This document shows, piece after piece, positions 7,669-16,956 of a stretch of DNA of 64,000 bases. The notes beneath the pieces were generated by a model. The model searched no databases. It was not told the origin of the DNA and saw only the letters and a list, made by a program, of their open reading frames with translations. The translations under genes and the position numbers were made by a program. Where the stretch lies: NCBI RefSeq assembly GCF_018449655.1, contig NZ_JAAVUX010000019.1, positions 1 to 64,000 on the forward strand, in the 5' to 3' direction. How positions within the stretch are numbered: the stretch's first letter is position 1; each line of letters begins with the position of its first letter. This DNA is from Pseudomonas sp. dw_358. GTDB lineage: Bacteria; Pseudomonadota; Gammaproteobacteria; Pseudomonadales; Pseudomonadaceae.

Positions 7669-8882
7669 CAGCTGAACTCCTCAATAATTACGATTCCTGG
7701 ACTGCCTGCGCCGCCGGTTCGGATGGCCGAGCTTGCCAGGGCCAGGGCTCCGCCGCCGCCCGCGCCATACGAACTGCCAGCGTTACCATTGCTTGATGTG
7801 TTGGTGGAGGCACCGCCCGCGCCAAGCGGGCTGTTAGCCCCCTGCCCCGCATAACCCACTGTCAGCGATGCAATAGAGACCATTGGCGGAGTGTTGCTGA
7901 TGATGCCTACGATATTGGCCCCGATAATGGACGTGGCCGTAGGGTTGGTCAGTGCAGTGAGCGGCGCAGAGGTAGGGCCGAACTGGCCTCCGCCCGTACC
8001 CCCCGTAGCAGAGATGATGGTTCCCACCGAAGAAACCCCGCCATTGCCGCCAGCGTTTCCGGAGACTGGAACACCGCCGGCGCCTACGGTAACTGCATAA
8101 CTGGCAGCCAAAGACGTAAAATACCCTTCGGCATAACTACCCGCACACCCGCCTGCACCTGCTGCGATCTGTGCAGAATTCGTAACGGCCGCACCTCCTC
8201 CTGCACCCCCGCCAGCAATCAGACGGATGCGGATCGACTTGGCGCCAGGAGTTGGCGTATAGGTGGCGCTGGCGGTGAATACGCGAAGTCCTATGAGCCT
8301 GCCTACCGCCTGGGAAAGCTGCATGGCCTGGCCCGGCAGTATTGCAGGCGCGACGACCAGTATCCCGCCTGCCCCATAGGCTGGAACCTGCCCCTGAGTG
8401 GTGCCTACCTGATAAGTTGCAGCGGTGCCCAAGCCAAGATTATCTCGCGCATCTTCGGGATCATTCGCACCGGTGCCACCTTTAGATATGGGCAATACAC
8501 CTAAAATATTATCTGTGGTTGTTGGCCACTTTCCAGGCTGAATGAAGCTCCAAACCCCATCGTCATTTGCACCTTGGGGGGTGATGCCGGTATTCGTTGA
8601 TATTGCCTGAAACAAATAGCCCGCATACGTGACGATGGCGGCTACTTGATAGGGAACATCAGACCTCCATGAGAGAAATCCCTGTCGCTCAATCTCTTGT
8701 AGGCCAAGGTCAACTCTGGTCTGCCAGTAGTTCTGCATCCTGGCGGTCGGCGGCTCGGCGGTAGCGCTGCCAACCCAACCCACCTCAATGACGTTCTGAT
8801 CGGCCGTAGCGGTTTCCCCGCCCATCTGGTCGGAGGTAGCATCTTCGCCCCAGACGAGGCCATAACTTGCCGGACGTGTCAT
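7668..8882 (-). CDS. tail fibre with glycine-rich C-terminal domain
   Basis: The protein has 404 residues. The middle contains LPISKGGTGANDPEDARDNLGLGTAA, a standard fibre collar repeat. The C-terminal ~200 residues are very rich in Gly (AGGGAGGG, GNAGGNGG, GAGGGGA), like the polyglycine-sandwich adhesins and glycine-rich fibre tips that contact receptors. It is probably the main receptor-binding protein and is followed by its chaperone. The start overlaps the stop of the DUF2612 gene by 1 bp. Confidence 0.85.
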   Translation of the reverse strand: MTRPASYGLVWGEDATSDQMGGETATADQNVIEVGWVGSATAEPPTARMQNYWQTRVDLGLQEIERQGFLSWRSDVPYQVAAIVTYAGYLFQAISTNTGITPQGANDDGVWSFIQPGKWPTTTDNILGVLPISKGGTGANDPEDARDNLGLGTAATYQVGTTQGQVPAYGAGGILVVAPAILPGQAMQLSQAVGRLIGLRVFTASATYTPTPGAKSIRIRLIAGGGAGGGAAVTNSAQIAAGAGGCAGSYAEGYFTSLAASYAVTVGAGGVPVSGNAGGNGGVSSVGTIISATGGTGGGQFGPTSAPLTALTNPTATSIIGANIVGIISNTPPMVSIASLTVGYAGQGANSPLGAGGASTNTSSNGNAGSSYGAGGGGALALASSAIRTGGAGSPGIVIIEEFS

Positions 8883-9478
8883 CAGCTTCCCCCATTGATA
8901 GATGAGATCTGAACGCCCGGTGGCTTGGGGATCAGGTCGTAATTGACTGCCAGGTAATACAGGACGCTGCTATATGTCGTGGTGTTCAGATTGATGCTCA
9001 TCGTCATGTCCTTGTTATCGATGACCGTGCAAGAAATGCCGAAAATATCGTCTATAGCCTCTTTAACTGCGTCGATAGTGCACAGGACAGAGTTCTTGTA
9101 GATCTTGGCCTTGATCACCGACTTGAATGTGTAATCTGGAATCGGGATCGTCTGCGCGGCTGCCTCGGCATCGTAGTAAGGCGCCTGGTTGTAACCCTTG
9201 GCCGTCAGGTCGCCCAGGTAGCCGAAATACTCAAGCGCGCTCATCGAGATCCGTGGCCGCTCGGTGATCCCGACAATCCGGCCTACGATGTCCAGCATGG
9301 CGCCGGAGATGTTTTGGTAATCGAGGATGTAGTTCAGGATCTGTAGCGGGTTTTCGAGGTTGGCCGCGACGAGCGCCGGGATGGTGTCGATCCAGGATAC
9401 GAGCTTGGGGCCCTTCTGGAACCAGCCATAGATGCGCGACTCGGCCTTCGACACATAATCGAAATTGGCGTCAGGCAT
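8882..9478 (-). CDS. DUF2612-type baseplate/tail protein
   Basis: The protein has 198 residues. IPALVAANLENPLQILNYILDYQNISGAMLDIVGRIVGITERPR is the N-terminal pattern of DUF2612 proteins, which in contractile-tailed phages follow the gp47/J wedge gene and connect the baseplate to fibres. Its position between gpJ and the fibre agrees. Confidence 0.8.
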   Translation of the reverse strand: MPDANFDYVSKAESRIYGWFQKGPKLVSWIDTIPALVAANLENPLQILNYILDYQNISGAMLDIVGRIVGITERPRISMSALEYFGYLGDLTAKGYNQAPYYDAEAAAQTIPIPDYTFKSVIKAKIYKNSVLCTIDAVKEAIDDIFGISCTVIDNKDMTMSINLNTTTYSSVLYYLAVNYDLIPKPPGVQISSINGGS

Positions 9479-9483
9479 CGGGT

Positions 9484-10698
9484 TTACTCGTATGTGATGG
9501 TGATGTTGTCGGCGTCGAACACAGCAAGCTGGTTATAAGCGAGCGGGATCGTCAGCAGGGTCACTGAGCTAGCAGATGTACCGATGTACAACGAGTTGAT
9601 GAACCCTGACCCGGCCACCACATAGTTCGCGGGCGTGTACAGCCGGCCCGCCGTGACGCTCTCGCCGATCTGGAAGCCGCGCTTGATGAAGCCTGTGGTC
9701 AGCCCGAACCCATTCAGTGAATAGGAGACCGTCTGCGTCTGGATCGTCTGCTTGTCGGTATCGGACAGCGTGCTGCTGGTGATCGACAACGCCTCGTAGA
9801 TGGTGACCAGTTGCGGTCGGAAGAACGTCAGCGTGACCGGGTTGCCCGCCGGCGTAGCCGTCAGGCCGGTGACCTTGTAAGCGTTCAGGTCTGTGCGGCC
9901 TGTGTTGTCGCCGCACCCTGGGGATTTTACCGACGCGTAGGCGGACAAAATGTCAGCATCCGCCCCGCCATCCACGATCAGCATCAGGGAGTTTGCCAGC
10001 ACGCCGTTCGTGTCGGTTACCTTGGTGTCGTTCTCGTAGATCCTGACCTGCTTGACGCCGGTCACTCCGTAAATTGCTGAGTACAGGGCATCGATGATGT
10101 TGTTCGACCGGTTGGCCACCGCCACATTACGGCGGAACCGGTAATCCGGATCGCTCTCCTTATCATTACCTACCGAGGCTGCCGTGACGTTTGTCACGCC
10201 TGTCACGCCAGCCGGGATCGAGCCGTAGATCGCCGAGATCTCGCCGACGTTCGCCGTCTGCGCCCCAGCCGTCGTACATGTCGCGCTGACAGCTCCGGTA
10301 CCGTCGCTACCTAGGGTGATCGCCGCATCGCTGGCCCACAGCGTATCTGTCAGGCTGTTGCGCGCTGTCGTGCCGGCGGGAACTGCAGCATTCGCGTTTC
10401 CGCTGAAGACCAGCGGTGCAGTGGAATAAGTCGCCAAAGCGCGGGGTATATTGTTGATCGCGCCGATACGATCGATCTGCAGGCCGACTGCGCTGTTCGG
10501 GTCCAGGGTGTTGTAAACCGCCGTGATCGCCTCATCGAGGTTGCCCATCGTCTCTGACCATACCTGCAAGGCCATACCGTCGGGTGTCGACGAATCAAGC
10601 TTCCACCCCGAGTCAATGTCCAGGTATGAAGCCTTCAGAGAAGCCAGGTATTCCTGAGTAGTGGTCAGCGTCACGCCGCTACTGGTTACTGCCGCCAT
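9484..10698 (-). CDS. baseplate J/gp47-like wedge protein
   Basis: The protein has 404 residues. Segments such as DSTPDGMALQVWSETMGNLDEAITAVYNTLDPNSAVGLQIDRIGAINN and VGNDKESDPDYRFRRNVAVANRSNN.IDALYSAIYGVTGVKQVRIYEN are the gpJ/gp47 signature. It builds the baseplate wedge that triggers sheath contraction. It lies between a gp25-like protein and DUF2612, the usual order. Confidence 0.92.
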   Translation of the reverse strand: MAAVTSSGVTLTTTQEYLASLKASYLDIDSGWKLDSSTPDGMALQVWSETMGNLDEAITAVYNTLDPNSAVGLQIDRIGAINNIPRALATYSTAPLVFSGNANAAVPAGTTARNSLTDTLWASDAAITLGSDGTGAVSATCTTAGAQTANVGEISAIYGSIPAGVTGVTNVTAASVGNDKESDPDYRFRRNVAVANRSNNIIDALYSAIYGVTGVKQVRIYENDTKVTDTNGVLANSLMLIVDGGADADILSAYASVKSPGCGDNTGRTDLNAYKVTGLTATPAGNPVTLTFFRPQLVTIYEALSITSSTLSDTDKQTIQTQTVSYSLNGFGLTTGFIKRGFQIGESVTAGRLYTPANYVVAGSGFINSLYIGTSASSVTLLTIPLAYNQLAVFDADNITITYE

Positions 10699-10707
10699 GG
10701 GTTGCTC

Positions 10708-11052
10708 CTAGGCTGTGTAGGTGACGGTGGCAGTGGTGCCAGTCTGGTTGGTGATGGTCATGCTCACGGAGTACGTGCGCGTGGCCCGGTCCTGGGTGAT
10801 ATCGAAATCGGTGATGTCGGTGACGTCCGCGCACTGGAGGACGGCCTGTTTCAGCAGGATCTCGATAACCCCGGCATCAGTCTTGCCGAGGATGCCGTTG
10901 AACCACGGCGTGCCCTTGGACTGGTCGAGGAAGTCTTCGGTGAGCAGCTGCCGGAGGATGTAGACGACCTGCGCCCCCAGCTCTTCTTCGGCGCTCAGGA
11001 ACACGTTCGCCCCGCTCGTTACCAGATCGGTGCCGTCGAAGTTTCTGATCAT
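10708..11052 (-). CDS. baseplate wedge protein, gp25/W-like
   Basis: The protein has 114 residues. Size, position before gpJ, and the TPWFNGILGK...GVIEILLKQAVLQCADVTDITDFDI core fit the gp25/DUF2634-type wedge component. It ends 10 bp before the gpJ start. Confidence 0.7.
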   Translation of the reverse strand: MIRNFDGTDLVTSGANVFLSAEEELGAQVVYILRQLLTEDFLDQSKGTPWFNGILGKTDAGVIEILLKQAVLQCADVTDITDFDITQDRATRTYSVSMTITNQTGTTATVTYTA

Positions 11053-11060
11053 GGGTTATC

Positions 11061-11723
11061 TCAATGAGGTACGAGGGTGTCTGCCTCGGTGTTACCGCCC
11101 GAGTCTTTCGGTTGCGAGTGGACATGCGTCGATCCCACGTTGACACCGTTGTGGTGCAGGCCTGTTGCATCGAGCACCAGCACCTGGCCACCGGCGGTCA
11201 GCGTGATCGAATTTGACGTGGAAGCGATGGTGGTGCTGCCGATCTTCAGGTCGATCAAGCTGTCTGTGGCTGTGATAGAGACATTACCCGACTTATTCGT
11301 CAGGCCTGCCCCAACGCTGGGCATCGGTGCAAAGGCCGTCTTGGCCGACCGGGTGCCAGGCTTGAAGCAGGCGTCTGTCTTGTCGAACATCCGCAAGCTG
11401 CCGGGCTGCACCGAGCCGCCAGCGTTGAGCCACTCGTCGATGCAGCGCTGTGAGAAGTGCGCCCAACCCTCGTCGCCGTTGCTCAACTCATGGAAGAACG
11501 CCCAGTTTTTCGAGCCGGGGAAGTCCACCGGGACATCCGTCAGGACCGAAAGGTCACTCCACACCCCCTTCTGCCGGCGCTTGATGCCCAATTGGATTTG
11601 GGCGCGCTGGGTATTCGGGTTGTAGGTGATAAGGGTGGCCGGGAGGCTGGTGTAAATCTTGGCCATACCACTCTTGAACGACATGTCGAGCATGTTGCTC
11701 ATGTCGAGGTGCCGATCACCCAT
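11061..11723 (-). CDS. gp138-type membrane-puncturing spike
   Basis: The protein has 220 residues. An OB-fold-like N-terminal domain (LPATLITYNPNTQRAQIQLGIKR) precedes a repeated beta region and a C-terminal HVHSQPKDSGG motif, the His-rich tip that binds iron in phage spikes. It would pierce the outer membrane. ATG 11723 is chosen because AGGGG lies 7 nt upstream; ATG 11729 is too close to it. The start overlaps the end of the hub gene. Confidence 0.83.
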   Translation of the reverse strand: MGDRHLDMSNMLDMSFKSGMAKIYTSLPATLITYNPNTQRAQIQLGIKRRQKGVWSDLSVLTDVPVDFPGSKNWAFFHELSNGDEGWAHFSQRCIDEWLNAGGSVQPGSLRMFDKTDACFKPGTRSAKTAFAPMPSVGAGLTNKSGNVSITATDSLIDLKIGSTTIASTSNSITLTAGGQVLVLDATGLHHNGVNVGSTHVHSQPKDSGGNTEADTLVPH

Positions 11724-12654
11724 AGTCATCCCCTTTTGTGATCGGGTTCCAATCTACCCCGCGCGAGTAGCCTTGAATCGACGTAGACCAGGTGTCCCCG
11801 TAGAAGTCGCCGACGTGGAAGATCGAACTGGCGAAGTACTTTCCGTCGCGGGTTTGGGTGAACTGCGTCTGATCGACGAAGTTGGCACCTTGCGCCGAGA
11901 CGATGTTGTACCTGCTTCGCACCACGATCTCGTCGCCTGGCAGGATCTTGGTGTTCATCCGCATCACGACGTTGACCGTCGGACCGGAAGTGAAGACCGG
12001 AGAACCTTCCATGCCAGTATTGACCGACACTTCGTGGCTGGTTCCGCTTCCGACCTCTGAACCAGGAATGATCAGGATCTTGTCGACCAGGCGGTAAACG
12101 ATGAAGTCGAACGACCGGCCCAGTTCATCCAGCGCGCCATAGGCGGTATCCGAAACCGAGAGCGTTCGGACACGGCCAAGGTCGGGCCAGAACGTATTGT
12201 CGGGTGTGTCGATGGCCGGCAGGAAGGTCACAGGGATACCGATGCTGCTCGCGATTTCCTTCACGATGTCGCACACCCGGGTGCCCTGACCCCACGTAGT
12301 GTTGATCCTGACAGCTGTTTCATCCTTACCCATGGTCGAGCAGAACAGGAGCAGGTATTGCTCTGCCCCGGCTTTGCCCTTGCTAGGGGTGAATACCGTA
12401 CCGTCGAAGATGGTGTCGTAGCCGGTGAGATATCCTGCGATCAGCTTCACTCGGTCGTATTTGCTGATGATCTGGTCCAGCGAAGCCATGTTGAGGCCGT
12501 AGATGGTTATCTCGGCTGTACCCTTGATTGAGCCTCGGCCGGGGTAATACGCCACGCGAAACTGCACCTGGGTCGGTGATTTAATCGTGAGGTACTCACT
12601 GCTACTGGACGAATACAGGGTCAGTTCGTAGTAGCGCCCGTAGAGCACTGCCAT
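11716..12654 (-). CDS. baseplate hub protein
   Basis: The protein has 312 residues. It contains FRVAYYPGRGSIKGTAEITIYGLN, KLIAGYLTGYDTIFDGTVF and a beta-rich C-terminus, matching hub proteins of DUF3383-type myoviruses. Order plug - hub - spike supports the assignment. It starts 1 bp after the stop of the plug gene. Confidence 0.78.
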   Translation of the reverse strand: MAVLYGRYYELTLYSSSSSEYLTIKSPTQVQFRVAYYPGRGSIKGTAEITIYGLNMASLDQIISKYDRVKLIAGYLTGYDTIFDGTVFTPSKGKAGAEQYLLLFCSTMGKDETAVRINTTWGQGTRVCDIVKEIASSIGIPVTFLPAIDTPDNTFWPDLGRVRTLSVSDTAYGALDELGRSFDFIVYRLVDKILIIPGSEVGSGTSHEVSVNTGMEGSPVFTSGPTVNVVMRMNTKILPGDEIVVRSRYNIVSAQGANFVDQTQFTQTRDGKYFASSIFHVGDFYGDTWSTSIQGYSRGVDWNPITKGDDYG

Positions 12655-12655
12655 A

Positions 12656-12946
12656 TCAGTATTCCCAGGTCAGTGTGTTGTCGACGCCAAGGTTTGCGAC
12701 CGTAGCTTGCGTGCCGTCCAGATACAGCTTGCCGATGCCCAGTTGCAGGCCATCCAGAAGATCCATGTTTGGGTGCAGGCCGCGCCCTTGGAACACTGCG
12801 GTTCCGGTGCCGTCGTACATGCTGACGGCGTAATAGGAAAATCGCGTCAGCCAGTTGAAGCTGAACAGATACGTGGTGTTGCTCAGCGAGGCCTGGAACG
12901 TGAAGTAGGCCAGGCCGCTGGGCATGGAAAGGGTTTTCGTTGTCAT
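12656..12946 (-). CDS. baseplate plug-domain protein (Pam3 gp18-like)
   Basis: The protein has 96 residues: FTFQASLSNTTYLFSFNWLTRFSYYAVSMYDGTGTAVFQGRGLHPN...YLDG. This is the fold pattern of the small plug protein of simple contractile baseplates. It overlaps the upstream Dit-like gene by 4 bp. Confidence 0.72.
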   Translation of the reverse strand: MTTKTLSMPSGLAYFTFQASLSNTTYLFSFNWLTRFSYYAVSMYDGTGTAVFQGRGLHPNMDLLDGLQLGIGKLYLDGTQATVANLGVDNTLTWEY

Positions 12947-13593
12947 GACGGGACCACCGTACCGGCATTGACCGATGTCTGGCCTTGAGTGGACTCGGTG
13001 CCGCTGCCAAGGGTTGCACTCACCGTTCCGGTACCGGTGTTGGAGATGATCGTGGGCTGGACGAAGTCGAGCTGAAAGATCCCTCCAAGCTCAGATCCCT
13101 TGTCCACAACACTCCGAACCCCGACGAGCACCACGTTCTTGTACGTCTCCTTGGTTCCCACGAAATTCATGAGCGCGCCGGCGTACTTCAAATAGTGGAG
13201 CGTATTCTTCACGGTGGTGGACCGTGTGGCGAACGTGCTCGATAGGCTTGCACCCATGCCCAGTCCTAGCAGGGATAGGGCTGGCTGGCCGATCTTGGAG
13301 ACCACAGCACCCGCCGCGGCGCCGATCAGGGCCGAGCCAGCCGCTCCAGCGATGCTGGAGGCGGACGCCAGAAGAACCTTGAACGGGTTGTCGCTCACCC
13401 CGACCGTAACCGTCAGCACAGTCGGCAGTTGAATGGCATGGTCGGAGGCGATCGCGCCGCTTTCCAGCGGGTACTGAGACAGTCTGGATGATGCGTACTG
13501 CATCTCGGACAACACCGCATCAAACAGTACAGGCGAGATGCCTTGTCCGGACAGCGTGGGCGTGCTGCTGAGGAAAAGGGCTGCAATGCTCAT
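12943..13593 (-). CDS. Dit-like / tail tip initiator protein
   Basis: The protein has 216 residues. A central Ala/Gly-rich hydrophobic segment (~80-110) separates two beta-rich parts (LTVTVGVSDNPFK and NVVLVGVRSV...IFQLDFVQP), as in the Dit-like N-terminal family found after the tape measure in these phages. It overlaps the tape-measure stop by 4 bp. Confidence 0.7.
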   Translation of the reverse strand: MSIAALFLSSTPTLSGQGISPVLFDAVLSEMQYASSRLSQYPLESGAIASDHAIQLPTVLTVTVGVSDNPFKVLLASASSIAGAAGSALIGAAAGAVVSKIGQPALSLLGLGMGASLSSTFATRSTTVKNTLHYLKYAGALMNFVGTKETYKNVVLVGVRSVVDKGSELGGIFQLDFVQPTIISNTGTGTVSATLGSGTESTQGQTSVNAGTVVPS

Positions 13594-15662
13594 TGGTCAA
13601 GATCCGTGCTCAGATGGGACATCGTCACTGCCATGTGTCCTTGCAGCTGCTGGTTCAGCGCCCGCATGGCCTCATTGGTAACGTGATGCGGATCAGTCGA
13701 GCCGCGCGCATCAATGTGCACCGTGGTGCCCGCTGGAGTGTCCGAAGACATTCCCATGGCGTTTACCGTCGGAGGTGCCGGTGAGTTGGCCACCATATTG
13801 TAGGTAGATGGCGCAGCAGCCTGATTCGCGTACAGGATGCGGCGAGCTTCGATTTCCCTATCTGCATCCGTATTTGCTGAAGTGTCTTTAGCGGCCACCG
13901 CATTTGGTGCGACAGCGGCTTGATTGGCATAAAGGATGCGGCGCGCTTCATCTTCCTGGCTTTCGCCTGGGCGCTCGTACATGTTCCGGAACACCGAAGC
14001 CGCATCGGCGGCGGTGCTGGTCTTCAGCAGAGCGCTGTTGGCCGACTTCTCTTTATTCTGGAGCTCGTACAGGATGAAGTTCAGCTGATCGGTCTCGGAA
14101 GATCCCTTGAGGTCACCCCCGAAGAATTCCTTGAAGTCCTTCTGCCGAGATCCGCGCCACTGGGCGAGGCCGATCGCGCCGCCATCAGGGCTGACCGCAC
14201 TGGCATTCAGCGAACTCTCGCTCATCAGGTTCCCGACGATGCCAGCGGCCTGGGTCTGGCTATACCCGTTGTCGGTGAAAAACTTGAGGTACTGGTCGCG
14301 CTTTGCCGTAAGGCGGGTGTCGTGAGCTCCGAGCCATCCTTGAGCCCCACTTGAGGCTGAATTAAAACCCTGCGATGCCATGTCTTTCACGCCACCCGGA
14401 AGCATGCCACCTATGGCGCCGAGTCCGCCGCCCAGCCCCCCGGTATACGCGCCGAGGATTCCGTTCTTGTGGTACCCGTCGACGGCACCATGGTAAAGAC
14501 CTGACGCGATAGCAGGGATCGGGTTTTTGCCAATAGTGCCCCCGGCCGCATCGGTGATCGATTTGCTTTGCAAGGTCTGCAATGCGCCGCTGAAGTTACC
14601 GGCCTTCAACTGGCTGATGGTCTGGGTGACCTTATCTACCAGCCCATCCTGCGCAAACATGCTGTCCACGCGCTTCACGAAGCTGTCCAATGACGGCAGG
14701 AACTCTGAGCCCAGCTTGTTGCGCAGGCGGTCGAAGTCGGCGGTCAGGTCAACCAACGAATCCTCGAACGCCCGGGCATCAGCCACGTCCTTGTCCGTGA
14801 AAGTAGACCCGGGCTTGTTTGCCGCCTGAATGCCAGCCCGGAAATCGCCATTGACGGTCATGATCCCGGCCTGGCTCAGGCCCAAGGCGTTGCCGATGTT
14901 CTGACGGGATACATCGTCCCGCGCGTTGCGGATCTGCTTCTGGATCAGGTCGACCACTTCCATGGTCGGGCGCTTGTATGCGTCCGCGAAATCGGAAGGA
15001 GAACCGCCAAAGCGAGCGATATCCACCGGCACGATGCCGGCCGCCGACGACTGCCGCAACCGCTGCGCCGCTGCCAGGACCTGCTTGCCGACATCATCTT
15101 CGCCGGTGATCTTCTTCCCGTAGCGATCAAAGTTCTGCAGGTCTGATTTCGAAACTCCGTAGCTGCTCGAGGTGACCTCAGCATTCAAGGCGCCGTTGGC
15201 GAAAGAATAGGAGTTGGCCGCCAGGCCGCCAAAGGCTGTCGCCGCGAGAGCCAACGGGCCGCCGCCGGCCAACATGGAAAACATGCTGCCGGAAAGCGGG
15301 CCCAGTCCTGTAGCGGACGCTCCACGGGACAGGAGCGCTACAACCGCCTGGGTTTCCTTTCTGAAGCTGGTCATCTGCACCGTCGCAGATCCAAGGCGGC
15401 TCTGGAGGACGTTGACCGAGCGCGGGACCTTGGCCACTGTCTTGTCGAACTTGTCGACGGTCTGTTCGAGCTCCTTGGCGCTCCCGCCGGCGTGCGACAT
15501 GTCCTTGCCGATCTGGTCGATACCGGTCTTGCCACGCTCGCGGGCGGCCTTGTTGATGGCCTTGTCCAGGCTGTTTACGGCATTCGTGCTCTCGGTGAAG
15601 CTCGCCTGGTCTACCGTTACGCCCAGCTTGACCAGCAGCGCGTCGATCTCTTCTTCAGGCAT
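13590..15662 (-). CDS. tape measure protein with tail lysozyme domain
   Basis: The protein has 690 residues. The N-terminal ~130 residues are helical with charged repeats, as in tape measures. Residues ~455-575 (FFTDNGYSQTQAAGIVGNLMSESSL ... GGAIGLAQWRGSRQKDF) form a phage tail-lysozyme domain with the ESSLN glutamate and GLAQW motif. It sets tail length and can cut peptidoglycan during DNA entry. ATG 15662 is chosen over an upstream in-frame codon because the protein then begins MPEEEIDALLVKLGV, the usual start of this family. Confidence 0.88.
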   Translation of the reverse strand: MPEEEIDALLVKLGVTVDQASFTESTNAVNSLDKAINKAARERGKTGIDQIGKDMSHAGGSAKELEQTVDKFDKTVAKVPRSVNVLQSRLGSATVQMTSFRKETQAVVALLSRGASATGLGPLSGSMFSMLAGGGPLALAATAFGGLAANSYSFANGALNAEVTSSSYGVSKSDLQNFDRYGKKITGEDDVGKQVLAAAQRLRQSSAAGIVPVDIARFGGSPSDFADAYKRPTMEVVDLIQKQIRNARDDVSRQNIGNALGLSQAGIMTVNGDFRAGIQAANKPGSTFTDKDVADARAFEDSLVDLTADFDRLRNKLGSEFLPSLDSFVKRVDSMFAQDGLVDKVTQTISQLKAGNFSGALQTLQSKSITDAAGGTIGKNPIPAIASGLYHGAVDGYHKNGILGAYTGGLGGGLGAIGGMLPGGVKDMASQGFNSASSGAQGWLGAHDTRLTAKRDQYLKFFTDNGYSQTQAAGIVGNLMSESSLNASAVSPDGGAIGLAQWRGSRQKDFKEFFGGDLKGSSETDQLNFILYELQNKEKSANSALLKTSTAADAASVFRNMYERPGESQEDEARRILYANQAAVAPNAVAAKDTSANTDADREIEARRILYANQAAAPSTYNMVANSPAPPTVNAMGMSSDTPAGTTVHIDARGSTDPHHVTNEAMRALNQQLQGHMAVTMSHLSTDLDQ

Positions 15663-15727
15663 CTGAAGACTCCTGGTCGATGGGGGTTTTGCTATTCTGC
15701 GCACCTCAAGGAATGCCGGAGCGCAGC

Positions 15728-16315
15728 ATGGCTTTAATCAAATGCAGTGAATGTGGTGGGAAGCTGTCAACTAAAGCCAACAGTTGCCCTCACTGTGGAG
15801 CGGTTCGTATTGGCGAAAGCCTGGAAGATCAGAGTGTTCGCGAGGCGAAGGAGCGCATATCACACAAACGGAAAGTCCTGTTTGTCATCGTTGTGTGCGT
15901 TGCCTTCGTGGTTTTTGTTTCGACTCACCCAGCGAAAGAACCAACTGACCTTGAAAAGGCACAGGACGCCATCGCTGCTGACGTAGCCATGGAAAGGCAG
16001 AAAGCTGATGACGCAGCGTGCGCAAAAGACCTGCAGTGTTGGGCAAAGAAAGTGGAGCCTGACGCCAGCTACCCGTGCAAAAAAGCCATCGAGAAATCTA
16101 CCGAGTTTGCGTTCAGATGGACTGGCGGCCTTGTCGATATTGGGTTTCAGCAGATTCGATGGCTTGACCAGTCGTCAGGAAAGATCACGTTCATTGGCGA
16201 CACCATTGAAGTTCAGAACATGTACGGCGCGTACGAGCCTCGCACTTACGAGTGCGATTACGACCCGGCCACGAAATCGGTGATCAAAACTACGCTCTAC
16301 CATGGCCGGATATAG
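15728..16315 (+). CDS. zinc-ribbon membrane protein, reversed inside the late operon
   Basis: The protein has 195 residues. MALIKCSECGGKLSTKANSCPHCGA is a four-Cys zinc ribbon, followed by a membrane segment (VLFVIVVCVAFVVFVSTHP, ~53-71) and an outer domain with several Cys (DAACAKDLQCWAKKV, YPCKKA, YECDYD). It lies on the opposite strand between the tape measure and the tail chaperone. That is the mark of a moron: a gene that can be expressed from the prophage. Role unknown; a membrane-level effect on superinfection is possible. Confidence 0.75.
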   Translation: MALIKCSECGGKLSTKANSCPHCGAVRIGESLEDQSVREAKERISHKRKVLFVIVVCVAFVVFVSTHPAKEPTDLEKAQDAIAADVAMERQKADDAACAKDLQCWAKKVEPDASYPCKKAIEKSTEFAFRWTGGLVDIGFQQIRWLDQSSGKITFIGDTIEVQNMYGAYEPRTYECDYDPATKSVIKTTLYHGRI

Positions 16316-16318
16316 GCA

Positions 16319-16555
16319 TCACCGGACCTGCGCCGCCTTCACCGCCCGCTCGTAGTTGCTCTCGAGCTCGTCCAGCACGGTATGCATCTCGATCACGTCG
16401 CCCAGGTCAAGGCTGCCATCCAGCATCTGGTCATACCGTGCCAGCGGCGCCGGGCAGGCCGCCGAAGCCACGCAGGGTCGCCACAGGAACCAGTTGACCG
16501 TGCTTACGCTGCTTCGCCCGGCGCTGGCTCGTCGCTTTCTTGAGGGAGCAGCTTG
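16319..16555 (-). CDS. C-terminal part of tail chaperone reached by -1 frameshift
   Basis: From the slippery site at 16555-16561 the -1 frame stays open to TGA at 16319 and encodes 78 residues, including VNWFLWRPCVASAACPAPLARYDQMLDGSLDLGDVIEMH..., a DUF6889-like sequence. No ribosome site or start codon precedes it. The joined product (16914 to 16555, then 16555 to 16319) is 198 residues. Paired short/long chaperones made this way help assemble the tail tube around the tape measure in many phages. Confidence 0.72.
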   Translation of the reverse strand, partial: QAAPSRKRRASAGRSSVSTVNWFLWRPCVASAACPAPLARYDQMLDGSLDLGDVIEMHTVLDELESNYERAVKAAQVR

Positions 16556-16914
16556 AAAAAACCCTTCAGGTTCTCCCGCAGGACCTGGACCACTAGCAGG
16601 TAGTAAAACTGGATGTTGTCCTGAAACAGATTCGGGCCGATGGGCAGGATGATGTTGCCCGTGCCGTCATCGCGCTTGATCAGGTCGGCCTTGTCATGGC
16701 GCAGCGCCAGAGCGGTCAGGCGCTGTACGCTCTCGAATGGGGAGCGCAGCAGGGCCATCACCAGCTCTGCGTCACTGGCCGGCGTAGCATCCCCCAGATA
16801 GGAGATAATCCCGGTGTTGACCGCCAGGTGCAGCATCTCTTCCTGAGCCTTTGCCGGTGCCGTGGTACCGCCGTACTCGACGCCGGCGATGAACAGGGAA
16901 ATAGAGCGAGCCAT
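16504..16914 (-). CDS. tail assembly chaperone (short form)
   Basis: The protein has 136 residues: MARSISLFIAGVEYGGTTAPAKAQ ... DNIQFYYLLVVQVLRENLKGFFKLLPQESDEP. It lies between the tube and the tape measure, where the G/gp13-type chaperone normally is. Near its end the codons GGT TTT TTC form U UUU UUC, a -1 slippery heptamer (16561-16555), giving the extended product described separately. Confidence 0.8.
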   Translation of the reverse strand: MARSISLFIAGVEYGGTTAPAKAQEEMLHLAVNTGIISYLGDATPASDAELVMALLRSPFESVQRLTALALRHDKADLIKRDDGTGNIILPIGPNLFQDNIQFYYLLVVQVLRENLKGFFKLLPQESDEPAPGEAA

Positions 16915-16956
16915 GGTATTCCTCAGGGCCTGGCCGCCGGAGCGGCCGGTGGGTGA

